From assembly GCA_015222595.1 (NCBI GenBank), contig JADFVP010000080.1, positions 1 to 11,720 on the forward strand: DNA of 11,720 nt, in the 5' to 3' direction. Shown in pieces: positions 1-6,471 of this stretch (the stretch's first letter is position 1; each line of letters begins with the position of its first letter). This DNA comes from Pseudomonadota bacterium (GTDB taxonomy: Bacteria; Desulfobacterota; GWC2-55-46; JADFVP01). The translations under genes were made by a program, and so were the position numbers. The notes beneath the pieces were generated by a model that saw only the letters and a program-made list of their open reading frames with translations, made no database searches and was not told the origin of the DNA.

Positions 1-462
1 GCCCGTGTGGCCGCCAAGCCCTCCGGTAAAGGCCTCTAACGCGATGGCAAGCCCAAAGTAGGTGACGATTAGAGGTAAGATGATGGCGCGCGAGAGCCTC
101 TCTTTAAAAAAGAGTGCGGAGAAGAGCAGCACGAAGACCGGGTAGGTGTAGACTATCAGCCGCTCTAGTGAGGCCTCCATGAATTTGAGTCCATAGAAGT
201 CGGCAAGGGCCGAGAGGTAGATGCCCAAGATTCCGCTAAGAACCAGATAACCGATGTCGCGGGGCCGGACCTTCTCTGACGGAAAGAGAAAGAGCAGGGC
301 CCAGAAAAAGGGCGTGGCAATTGCGAACCTGAGCGCGAGCATGCCGACGGGCTCCATGCCGTGGGCGTAGAGGAGCTTGGCGATTACCCCCTTGGTCGAA
401 AAGGAGAGGGCGGAGACTAGCGCGAGCGAGTAGCCCCATATGTATCTTCTTTTGCTGTGCAT
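1..462 (-). CDS. EamA/DMT-family membrane transporter, N-terminal part (cut by window edge)
   Basis: This is an inner-membrane permease of the drug/metabolite transporter superfamily; its substrate cannot be told from sequence. The frame is open from an ATG at 462 to base 1 (154 codons), so the C-terminal half lies outside the window. An in-frame TAA two codons upstream makes this ATG the first possible start. Five hydrophobic segments are visible at about residues 10-32, 39-60, 71-92, 100-119 and 127-146, which is one EamA half. The stretch around residues 97-122 (ASLERLIVYTYPVFVLL then a short loop with KERLS) is the usual end of the EamA signature, with its conserved Glu. A basic MHSKRR start fits an inside N-terminus. 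The ribosome binding site is poor, with only A/G-rich bases. The family is confident; the substrate is unknown. Confidence 0.9.
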   Translation of the reverse strand, partial: MHSKRRYIWGYSLALVSALSFSTKGVIAKLLYAHGMEPVGMLALRFAIATPFFWALLFLFPSEKVRPRDIGYLVLSGILGIYLSALADFYGLKFMEASLERLIVYTYPVFVLLFSALFFKERLSRAIILPLIVTYFGLAIALEAFTGGLGGHTG

Positions 463-723
463 TCTTTACGGTCTTTTCTTTAGAGAGAGCCAGGGGTGAG
501 AGTCCGGGTTTAAATATATCTTCGGAAGTATACCATTTCGACTAAAGGCAGAACGGAATTTATTCTGTCATTCGACCCGGTCACTCTACTATTTACCGGA
601 GCTGTAAACCAGTTTCTTCTAATCTTCCCTTAACGGTGAATCCGTATAATAGTATCTGTAGTCTGAAGTACCCTTCACGTTTATGGCTTTTATACTTTGT
701 GCACTTCCCCAATACGTTTCGAC
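463..723. other. Non-coding gap, no gene seen
   Basis: This AT-leaning stretch lies between the divergently oriented transporter and the next unit. I find no reading frame with both a credible start and a ribosome binding site. A perfect TATAAT occurs at 645-650 on the plus strand, but no -35-like hexamer stands at the right distance. The promoter of the leftward transporter should lie in its left part, though no clear -35/-10 pair was recognised. Confidence 0.4.
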
Positions 724-729
724 TATAAT
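724..729 (+). promoter_or_regulatory. Perfect -10 hexamer (TATAAT), possible promoter of a small RNA
   Basis: The hexamer TATAAT matches the sigma70 -10 consensus exactly. The -35 position at 17-bp spacing (GCACTT) is poor, so this may be a weak or activator-dependent promoter, or a chance match. It lies about 130 bases upstream of a strong intrinsic terminator on the same strand that has no gene before it. Confidence 0.3.
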
Positions 730-735
730 CCCTGA

Positions 736-891
736 ACTAGGATAACAGAGGGTTTATATATAGCAGCAGAAGTCTTTCCACACGTGGTGGCACTCGCCAC
801 AGCAGTTGCTGTAAGTCAACAAAGAAGTACTCTAGTTAAAATATCCTGCCGTAAGCGGAGGGGCCCAAAAGGCCCCTCCGTCCTCCTTTTT
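736..891 (+). ncRNA. Candidate structured small RNA ending in an intrinsic terminator
   Basis: No coding gene explains the strong plus-strand terminator at 856-891. A transcript from the TATAAT at 724-729 would begin near 736 and be about 155 nt long. Within it two tight hairpins lie back to back: GTGGC/GCCAC at 787-791 and 796-800 with a 4-base loop, then CAGC/GCTG at 800-803 and 808-811 with loop AGTT. A mostly unpaired A-rich stretch follows, then the terminator stem. A reading frame with GTG starts passes through the region to 1146, but it runs through the terminator and has no ribosome binding site. I recognise no known RNA family. The layout (promoter-like hexamer, small hairpins, single-stranded part, terminator) resembles a trans-acting small RNA. 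This is inference. Confidence 0.35.
856..891 (+). terminator. Strong intrinsic terminator without an upstream gene
   Basis: A perfect 10-bp GC-rich stem is formed by CGGAGGGGCC (856-865) and GGCCCCTCCG (871-880). The loop is CAAAA, followed by a pyrimidine tract ending in five T (881-891). The T-run is only on the plus-strand side, so it ends rightward transcription. No rightward gene lies before it in the window. Confidence 0.8.
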
Positions 892-1123
892 GGACCACTT
901 TTAATTCCCACTTATATCGAGCCGGATTTTGTCGCAGGCCTTACCAGTTTGGTCTCCGAGTGTCTCGGTATATTCTCGGTTCTTTCGCCGATTCTTCAGA
1001 AAATCTCCGTAATTCGCCACTTTTCGTCGGTATTTAAGCTGTTATTGCCTCTTTTTTGGGCACTATTGTGGCCGTTAACCCCGGTGGTTCGACCCTGGCG
1101 GAAGGGCAGCCGTTTCTCTCCTC
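892..1123. other. Leader and upstream region of the kinase operon
   Basis: This non-coding stretch lies between the orphan terminator and the kinase promoter. It holds one small dyad, CCGAG-TGT-CTCGG at 956-968, which could be an operator or a chance hairpin. Open frames across it have no ribosome binding site and no recognisable protein family. Confidence 0.35.
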
Positions 1124-1152
1124 TTGACATTGTATTTCGTTTGTAATAAGTT
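1124..1152 (+). promoter_or_regulatory. Possible sigma70 promoter of the kinase/regulator operon
   Basis: A perfect -35 hexamer TTGACA lies at 1124-1129. At 17-bp spacing the -10 position reads TAAGTT (1147-1152), which matches only three of six consensus bases. Transcription would start near 1160, giving a leader of about 45 nt. The perfect -35 and its position support it; the weak -10 lowers confidence. Confidence 0.4.
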
Positions 1153-1206
1153 AATTTATATGGCTTTTTCCAGTCACTATAGTTACCTCTTCGAGTGTGG
1201 ACTGAG

Positions 1207-3525
1207 ATGAATATCGGCAGAAAACTGATGCTCTCGTTCCTCTTGGTCACGCTCGTGCCAACGATCCTGCTCGCCCTCCTAAGTACCTTAATTATAAGCA
1301 AAAATATGAAAGTTGACGCTCAGGTAACAGTGAGCAACAGCCTCAAAGCGGCACGTGTACAGTACTATGCGCGGGCCCACCAGATGAAGTACGGAATGCT
1401 GCAGGCCTCGACGGAATCGTATATAAAACGGGCTATTGCGGCTGGTGATACCGGTTTTTTGCGCTCTCAGCTGAAGGCGTGGAAGAAGTACAGGCCGCAT
1501 GTCGATCTATGGAATATTGTTGACAAAAATGCTCGAATAATTGCGTCACTGAACTCTGAATCGACCGGTAACAAGGTCTCCATAAACGGCCTCGTGGAGC
1601 GCGCAATTACGTCGGGAGTGTCCGTTATCTCTACCGAATTGATCGATCAGGACCTGATCGATCAGGAGAATCTCACCGAGCAGGGAAGGGTTCTCCTGAT
1701 CAGCGATTCCGATGAGGTAGAGCAGCCCGAGTACGGGGTTCTTAGCGGCGGAATGTTGCTGGTGGTCGTAACTCCCGTTATGAACGAAGCCGACACGGTT
1801 GTCGGAGCTATAATAACCGGAGACCTTACCAACAACGATACCTTTGTGCCGGACTCGTTTGCAGATACCATTCCCGGCTCTCTGGTCTCCATCTCCATGG
1901 GCGGGGTTCAGGTAGCCACCAATGTTAGGAATGAAGAGGGCGGTCGTGCGGTAGGGCACCTCTACCCGTCCGAGGTGCTCGACAAGATACTGTCTAATGA
2001 GGGTTTCAGGGGCGAGACAGTTGTGGCCGGCTCGTCCTACATGGCTGCCTTCGACCCGATTACCAACTACAGAGACGAGGTTATCGGCGCGCTCTTTGTC
2101 GGGGTTCCCAAAGAGCGTTTCGTTGAACTTCAGAATGAGAACATCAAGGCCGTTATAGCAATCTCCACCGTTGCGCTCTTTCTCGCAACCGGTGTTGCGT
2201 CTCTTATAACGCTAAGGATTATCAGGCCGATAAAGGCGCTGAACACCAAGGCTGAACTGATAAGCTCCGGGGATCTGAATATCGGTTTCGGTTTTCCGAC
2301 CGAGGGCAACGACGAGATCGCAGATCTTGCCGAGACCTTCAAGCAGATGGTCAGAAACCTCAGCGAGAACGAAGAGCGGATACAGATAAGTCAGGACAAC
2401 CTGAGCCACCAGAAGAACCTTGTCGAGTCGATAATAAACTCTCTGCCGTACTGCCTCTACGTTATAGGCAAGGACTTGAAGATAGTCGACTGGAACAGGC
2501 ACGGGCTCGAAGAGTGTCCTATTTGCAAGGCCACCCCGGGCCTCGACTGCTACGGCGCCGACTTTGTCACTCATCTAGGAGACTTCGAACTGCGAGAAGG
2601 GCTGAAGGAAGTCGTAGAGTCTGTCTTCAAGACCGGGAAACCTGTAAGCCTTGAGCGCAGGGTGTCGCAAAAGGGGCCGGGTTCGCGCGACCTTCGCGTC
2701 CAGAGTTCTATCTTCCCGATACTCTCTGCCGAACTTACGAACAGCCAGAGGCCGGTCGAGTACGTTATCTGGATGGCCGAAGACGTTACGGCCCGGCGCG
2801 AGATGGAGGCCCGTGTTATTTCGAGTGAAAAGCTCGCTGCAGTCGGACAGCTTGCCGCAGGCGTGGCCCACGAGGTAAACAACCCGCTCGGAGGCGTGCT
2901 CAACTGTATCTACAACTTCAAGAACCGCAACCTTACCGACGAGCGAAAGACCGAGTATATCGACTTTATCGAAGACGGCATAACGCGCGCCCAGAACATC
3001 GTTCGCCAGCTGCTGGATTTCTCTCAGCAGCACGACCCGGAGCTTGCGCGCGTTGACATCAATTCGCTCATAGAGTCGGTGCTGCCGCTCATTCATCACT
3101 CTATCAAGGGGCGCGACATTAATGTCGTCACTCGCCTCGGCACAGACTTGCCGGACGTGCTTGCAGACCGGCATCAGATTGAGCAGGTGCTCGTGAACCT
3201 GCTCCTGAACGCCGTACAGTCGGTGGAGCAGGTGGGGAGAATAGAGGTGGCTACGAGCGCAAAGGGCGGTTGGTACTCCATAACTATCGGAGACAACGGC
3301 TGCGGGATAGAGGCCGATAGCCTGAACAGGATATTCGATCCCTTCTATACCACCAAGGGGGTCGGCAGCGGTACGGGCTTGGGGCTGTCTGTCAGTCGTG
3401 GTATAATCGAGCGGCACAAGGGGAGGATAGAGGTTGAGTCCACGCTGAGAGTCGGCACGACCTTTAAACTCTATCTACCGGTCATACTGCCCGAACCGGA
3501 CCTGGAAACCAGCATTGAAACCTGA
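1207..3525 (+). CDS. Membrane sensor histidine kinase (Cache-HAMP-PAS-HisKA-HATPase)
   Basis: This inner-membrane kinase phosphorylates itself on His and passes the phosphate to a regulator, almost certainly the NtrC-type protein encoded 54 bases downstream. With the ATG at 1207 it has 772 residues; a GTG at 1195 would add four. ATG is preferred because MNIGRKLM reads as a natural start, although neither start has a good ribosome binding site. Order: TM1 about 7-30; periplasmic Cache-type domain about 35-312 ending in a typical FDPI...VIGALFVG strand; TM2 about 314-337; HAMP about 338-392; PAS about 405-535; HisKA with H555 in AHEVNNPLGG; HATPase with N-box Asn668, DNGCGI at 696-701 and GTGLGL at 722-727. 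All catalytic boxes are intact. The PAS domain has a Cys cluster (C437-P-I-C440, C448). The ligand is unknown; overall it resembles AtoS/ZraS-type partners of sigma54 activators. Confidence 0.95.
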   Translation: MNIGRKLMLSFLLVTLVPTILLALLSTLIISKNMKVDAQVTVSNSLKAARVQYYARAHQMKYGMLQASTESYIKRAIAAGDTGFLRSQLKAWKKYRPHVDLWNIVDKNARIIASLNSESTGNKVSINGLVERAITSGVSVISTELIDQDLIDQENLTEQGRVLLISDSDEVEQPEYGVLSGGMLLVVVTPVMNEADTVVGAIITGDLTNNDTFVPDSFADTIPGSLVSISMGGVQVATNVRNEEGGRAVGHLYPSEVLDKILSNEGFRGETVVAGSSYMAAFDPITNYRDEVIGALFVGVPKERFVELQNENIKAVIAISTVALFLATGVASLITLRIIRPIKALNTKAELISSGDLNIGFGFPTEGNDEIADLAETFKQMVRNLSENEERIQISQDNLSHQKNLVESIINSLPYCLYVIGKDLKIVDWNRHGLEECPICKATPGLDCYGADFVTHLGDFELREGLKEVVESVFKTGKPVSLERRVSQKGPGSRDLRVQSSIFPILSAELTNSQRPVEYVIWMAEDVTARREMEARVISSEKLAAVGQLAAGVAHEVNNPLGGVLNCIYNFKNRNLTDERKTEYIDFIEDGITRAQNIVRQLLDFSQQHDPELARVDINSLIESVLPLIHHSIKGRDINVVTRLGTDLPDVLADRHQIEQVLVNLLLNAVQSVEQVGRIEVATSAKGGWYSITIGDNGCGIEADSLNRIFDPFYTTKGVGSGTGLGLSVSRGIIERHKGRIEVESTLRVGTTFKLYLPVILPEPDLETSIET
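1639..1668 (+). repeat. 15-bp in-frame tandem duplication in the sensor domain
   Basis: Two adjacent 15-bp units (1639-1653 and 1654-1668) are identical at 13 positions and encode LIDQD followed by LIDQE. Only the first and last bases differ. It lies in the periplasmic sensing domain and adds five residues without breaking the frame. Confidence 0.75.
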
Positions 3526-3579
3526 GTAAGTAGGGTAAACAGAAGTACGTCTGTGCCTCTAAAGAAAGAGAGCCTCTGA

Positions 3580-4944
3580 GTGAAGAGAATACTTATAGTA
3601 GACGACGAGCCGTTGATGAGGATTTCTATATCCGATGCGCTTGCCGAGGAGGGGCTTACCGTTATTGAGACCGGACTTGGGCACGACGGAATTGAGGCCC
3701 TTAAGGAGTCTACCTTCGACCTCGTGATAACGGATCTTCGACTGCCGGACACCGACGGCATAGAGGTGCTGAAGGCCTGCAAGCAGTACGCGCCCGAGGC
3801 CAAGGTTATTCTTATTACTGCCTACGGTTCGGTCGATACCGCTGTTGAGGCGATGAAGATGGGCGCCTACGACTACATAACCAAGCCCTTCTCCATGGAC
3901 AAGCTCTTGCTGATGGTAGAGCGCGTTATGCGCCTTCGGGAACTCGAAGAGGAGAACCTGATGTTAAAGGAGCAGGTCGAGCGGAGGTACAACTTCGACG
4001 GCATGCTCTACAAGAGCGAGAAGATGGCATCGGTTGTAGAGAGCGTTAAGACGGTGGCTGCGACAGACGCCACTGTGCTTGTGCTCGGCGAATCGGGCAC
4101 CGGCAAGGAGCTTATCGCCAACGCCATCCATTATAACTCTCTTCGTAAAGACGGCCCCTTTGTTAAGATAAGCTCTGCCGCTTTGCCGGAGACGCTCCTG
4201 GAGGCCGAGCTTTTCGGGTATGAGAGGGGGGCCTTTACAGGGGCCGTAAAGGGTAAGAAGGGCAGGTTCGAGCTTGCCGACGGGGGCTCGCTCTTTTTAG
4301 ACGAAATAGGCGAGCTGACCCCGGCTATACAGGTGAAGCTTTTGCGCGTGTTGCAGGAGAAGGAGTTCGACAGGCTCGGAGGCACGCAGACAATAAGCGT
4401 GGACGTGCGCATAATATGCGCAACTCAGAGGAACCTGAAGGCTGAGGTAGCTGCCGGGAACTTTAGAGAAGACCTCTACTACAGGTTAAATGTCGTGCCT
4501 ATTACCCTGCCGCCGTTAAGGGAGCGGCGAGATGACGTGCTGCTTCTGGCCGACTATTTTTTAACGAAATTTTCCGAGCAGAACGGCAAGGGGAAGATGG
4601 GCTTTTCTGCAAGCGTCCGCGAGGCGTTCTTGAGGTACGCCTATCCGGGTAATATCAGAGAGCTTGTCAATATTGTCGAGCGCGCGGTGGTTCTGGCCCG
4701 TGGCACGGAGATAGAGCTGCGCGACCTACCCGACGACCTAAACTCTTGCGCCGACTCTCTTAGCGGAGGCGGTGGGGGCAGGTGCTGCAACCTCTCGGTG
4801 GCGGTAAAGGACTTTGAGAAGCAGTGTATACTCAAGGCGCTTGCAGAGGCCGAGGGAAGTAAGTCTCTTGCCGCGAAGCTTCTGGGGATTTCGAGAAAGA
4901 CGCTCTGGGAGAAGTGCAAGGCGCTAGAGGTTGCCCCTACCTGA
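3580..4944 (+). CDS. NtrC-family sigma54-dependent response regulator
   Basis: This cytoplasmic activator would drive sigma54 promoters when phosphorylated by the kinase just upstream. It has 454 residues, a usual family length, and begins with GTG at 3580 after a purine-rich stretch (AAAGAAAGAGAG) about ten bases upstream. The receiver domain (1-120) has acidic residues D8 and D9, phosphoacceptor D52, T80 and K102. The AAA+ domain (about 140-375) has Walker A GESGTGKE at 170-177, the sigma54-contact loop GAFTGA at 217-222 and Walker B LFLDE ending in D241-E242. A glycine-rich linker (SGGGGGR) leads to a Fis-type helix-turn-helix at the C-terminus (EGSKSLAAKLLGISRKTLWE). Every motif needed for sigma54 activation is present. 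The target genes are not known, and no strong sigma54 promoter was found in front of its own operon. Confidence 0.96.
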   Translation: MKRILIVDDEPLMRISISDALAEEGLTVIETGLGHDGIEALKESTFDLVITDLRLPDTDGIEVLKACKQYAPEAKVILITAYGSVDTAVEAMKMGAYDYITKPFSMDKLLLMVERVMRLRELEEENLMLKEQVERRYNFDGMLYKSEKMASVVESVKTVAATDATVLVLGESGTGKELIANAIHYNSLRKDGPFVKISSAALPETLLEAELFGYERGAFTGAVKGKKGRFELADGGSLFLDEIGELTPAIQVKLLRVLQEKEFDRLGGTQTISVDVRIICATQRNLKAEVAAGNFREDLYYRLNVVPITLPPLRERRDDVLLLADYFLTKFSEQNGKGKMGFSASVREAFLRYAYPGNIRELVNIVERAVVLARGTEIELRDLPDDLNSCADSLSGGGGGRCCNLSVAVKDFEKQCILKALAEAEGSKSLAAKLLGISRKTLWEKCKALEVAPT

Positions 4945-4970
4945 CGTGCTTCGGCCTAAACTCTTTTTAC

Positions 4971-5013
4971 CGTCTGGAACAGGCGCTACCCGTCTGAACA
5001 GGCGCTCTTTTTA
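4971..5013 (+). terminator. Tandem twin-hairpin intrinsic terminator after the regulator
   Basis: Two nearly identical units, CGTCTGGAACAGGCGCT (4971-4987) and CGTCTGAACAGGCGCT (4991-5006), each fold into a tiny hairpin by pairing CGTCT with AGGCG, including one G-T pair. The second is followed by CTTTTTA (5006-5012). The T-run is on the rightward side, so it most likely ends the kinase/regulator operon. It abuts the stop codon of the converging prmC. Confidence 0.6.
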
Positions 5014-5928
5014 TCTGTCAGCTATAACCGCCACGACCATTCGTTCGATCCCGTTCAGATCTTTCTTTATTTCAAATCCAATAAACCGCCCGCTGCTCTT
5101 TAGCAGCTCTTTAACCGCTTTTGCTTCTTCGTATCCGATCTCCATTATCAGTCTGCCGCCCGGCTTCAGATACGCCGGAGCCTCTTTGACTATCCGTCTT
5201 ATAGCGTCGAGCCCGTCCGGGCCGCCGTCGAGCGCAGAGCGCGGTTCGTGTTCCGCTACCTCCGGTTGCAAGTCGTCGAGTTCGCCCGACGCGATGTAGG
5301 GCGGGTTTGAGAGGATAAGGTCGAAGCACCCACTGGTAAAGAGACGGGTGGAAGAGGGGCTGGTTAGGGCCCCAAAGAGGTCGCCGGAGAGAAACTCTAC
5401 CCGGTCGGCCACTCCGGTGGCTATAGCGTTCTCTTTGGCCACAGCTAACGCCTCTTCACAGAGGTCGGTCGCTACTATGTGAGCGGACATAAGAGCACAA
5501 GCCACGGAAACCGCGATGCAGCCGCTACCGGTACAGAGGTCGAGAATTTGCACCTCGGCGGCCCCGTCGTTACCCTTCTCGGTTACCAGTTTGATTGCCT
5601 CTTCGACCAGTTGCTCGGTCTCCGGCCGGGGTATAAGAGTTGCAGGAGTTACCCTTATGTCGTGCCCCATGAACTCGGTACGGCCCGTGATGTACTGCGG
5701 GGGTTCACCCTCTGCGCGTCTCGCGATCTGGGTCTTGAAGAGCGTGCTCTGCTCTTTGGAGAGGGGTCTGTCGGGAGTCATAAAGAGGGCGTGTCTTTTG
5801 ATGTCTAGAAGGTAGGTCAGCAGAAATTCGGCCTCAAGGCCCGGTGTCTCGAGCCCAGCCTCTTTTAGCGTCTCTGTTGCTGCTCCGAGCGCTCCGGCTA
5901 CCGTCTCTTGCTCTCTTTTGTCGTTCAT
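5011..5928 (-). CDS. prmC: Peptide chain release factor N5-glutamine methyltransferase
   Basis: PrmC (HemK) uses S-adenosylmethionine to methylate the Gln of the GGQ motif in release factors RF1 and RF2, which raises termination efficiency. The 305-residue length is close to the family norm. An N-terminal helical release-factor-binding domain occupies about 1-80. The connector LIPRPETE is at 98-105. The SAM-binding loop is LDLCTGSGCIAVS at about 129-141, and the catalytic NPPY at 208-211 sits in LILSNPPYIASGELDDLQPE. The following AEHEPRSALDGGPDGL is also typical. In many genomes prmC follows prfA, but here it stands alone between two gaps and converges on the regulator gene. Its ribosome binding site is modest (GGACAG about nine bases before ATG). 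Function is confident. Confidence 0.96.
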   Translation of the reverse strand: MNDKREQETVAGALGAATETLKEAGLETPGLEAEFLLTYLLDIKRHALFMTPDRPLSKEQSTLFKTQIARRAEGEPPQYITGRTEFMGHDIRVTPATLIPRPETEQLVEEAIKLVTEKGNDGAAEVQILDLCTGSGCIAVSVACALMSAHIVATDLCEEALAVAKENAIATGVADRVEFLSGDLFGALTSPSSTRLFTSGCFDLILSNPPYIASGELDDLQPEVAEHEPRSALDGGPDGLDAIRRIVKEAPAYLKPGGRLIMEIGYEEAKAVKELLKSSGRFIGFEIKKDLNGIERMVVAVIADR

Positions 5929-5948
5929 TTTCGTTCTGTCCGTTGGTA

Positions 5949-5976
5949 GTTATCCTGATACTCTCTAGCTCTGCAA
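5949..5976 (-). promoter_or_regulatory. prmC: Possible promoter of prmC
   Basis: On the minus strand TTGCAG (5971-5976) and GATAAC (5949-5954) are separated by 16 bp. The start point would fall near 5942, leaving a leader of about 14 nt with the GGACAG ribosome binding site. Both hexamers depart from consensus, so this is tentative. Confidence 0.25.
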
Positions 5977-5986
5977 GTATCATAGC

Positions 5987-6025
5987 AAAAAAGAGTGGGA
6001 AAAAAGAGCGGAAATAAGAGTGAGG
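5987..6025 (+). repeat. Three degenerate 12-13-bp tandem repeats
   Basis: The units AAAAAAGAGTGGG (5987-5999), AAAAAAGAGCGG (6000-6011) and AAATAAGAGTGAGG (6012-6025) follow one another. The last runs into the left arm of the 18-bp hairpin. On the minus strand they give two T-runs directly after that hairpin. Confidence 0.55.
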
Positions 6026-6063
6026 GGGCGGCCCGTGTAACGGTACGCCCCCTCACTCTTATT
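6013..6063 (-). terminator. Perfect 18-bp hairpin, likely intrinsic terminator
   Basis: The arms 6013-6030 and 6046-6063 are perfectly complementary over 18 bases. A further inner pairing CCGT/ACGG (6033-6036 with 6040-6043) makes one long structure. On the minus strand the stem is followed by CTCTTTTTT twice, so it is best read as ending leftward transcription before prmC. There is no leftward gene between 6064 and 6471 for it to end. On the plus strand only a short TTATT follows. It could instead mark an unrecognised leftward RNA or act as an insulator for prmC. Confidence 0.55.
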
Positions 6064-6351
6064 CAGGTTTCAGCGGAGGATGAAACCAAAACCGTTCTTC
6101 TACCATTAAGAGAAGAACTTTAGATAGTTTAGAAGCCCCCGGCGGGTCGGTCCAATATTTGAGTTGCACCAGAGGCTTCGTACACCTCTTTTATCGGTTT
6201 CCAAAGAGAATTCTTTAAGCATTTCAATCTACATTTTATGTGCAAAAACAGTTCTAATAGATCTACCCTGAGTCGCTCCTTTAGCTGTCTAAATGTCTGT
6301 TTTTATGGAGTTTGTTGTTAATATATCAAATATAACACAAAAGCTAAAGTT
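6064..6351. other. Non-coding gap upstream of the GGDEF-EAL gene
   Basis: No supported gene. Small dyads are present: GTTCTTCT/AGAAGAAC (about 6093-6117) and GAAGCC/GGCTTC flanking a GC-rich segment near 6132-6179. A minus-strand frame stays open for roughly 57 codons up to a stop at 6129-6131, but it has no ATG or GTG start with a ribosome binding site. I looked for the cyclic di-GMP riboswitch pattern because of the downstream gene and did not see it. Confidence 0.4.
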
Positions 6352-6381
6352 TTGTAGGCTCAAGGGCGATATAGTACTATA
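6352..6381 (+). promoter_or_regulatory. Possible promoter with 12-bp palindrome before the GGDEF-EAL gene
   Basis: TTGTAG (6352-6357) and TACTAT (6375-6380) stand 17 bp apart, a weak sigma70-like pair. The -10 lies within the perfect palindrome TATAGTACTATA (6370-6381), which could be a repressor site. The start codon is about 90 bases downstream. Confidence 0.3.
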
Positions 6382-6471
6382 GGTGTATATTGATGAACAC
6401 TGCGATAATGATTACTGGAAGTATGCGGAATGACCCAATTGGCTCCTTGACGACCCGAAGTAAATGATATT

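Noticed and set aside
1096..1111. GG-N10-GC spacing upstream of the kinase (possible sigma54 site)
   Set aside because: Only the two doublets and few other positions match; the GC-rich context makes chance likely.
784..1146. Plus-strand open frame of 120 codons beginning GTG GTG
   Set aside because: It reads through the strong terminator at 856-891, has no ribosome binding site and shows no family-like composition.
996..1301. Minus-strand frame over the kinase promoter and start
   Set aside because: It is antisense to the kinase start, has no ribosome binding site and no recognisable family.
6129..6299. Minus-strand open stretch of about 57 codons in the gap before the GGDEF-EAL gene
   Set aside because: It lacks an ATG or GTG with a ribosome binding site; only TTG codons are available. 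A length like this is expected by chance in an AT-rich gap.
6064..6471. Cyclic di-GMP riboswitch in the leader of the GGDEF-EAL gene
   Set aside because: The conserved core pattern of GEMM-type riboswitches was looked for and not found.
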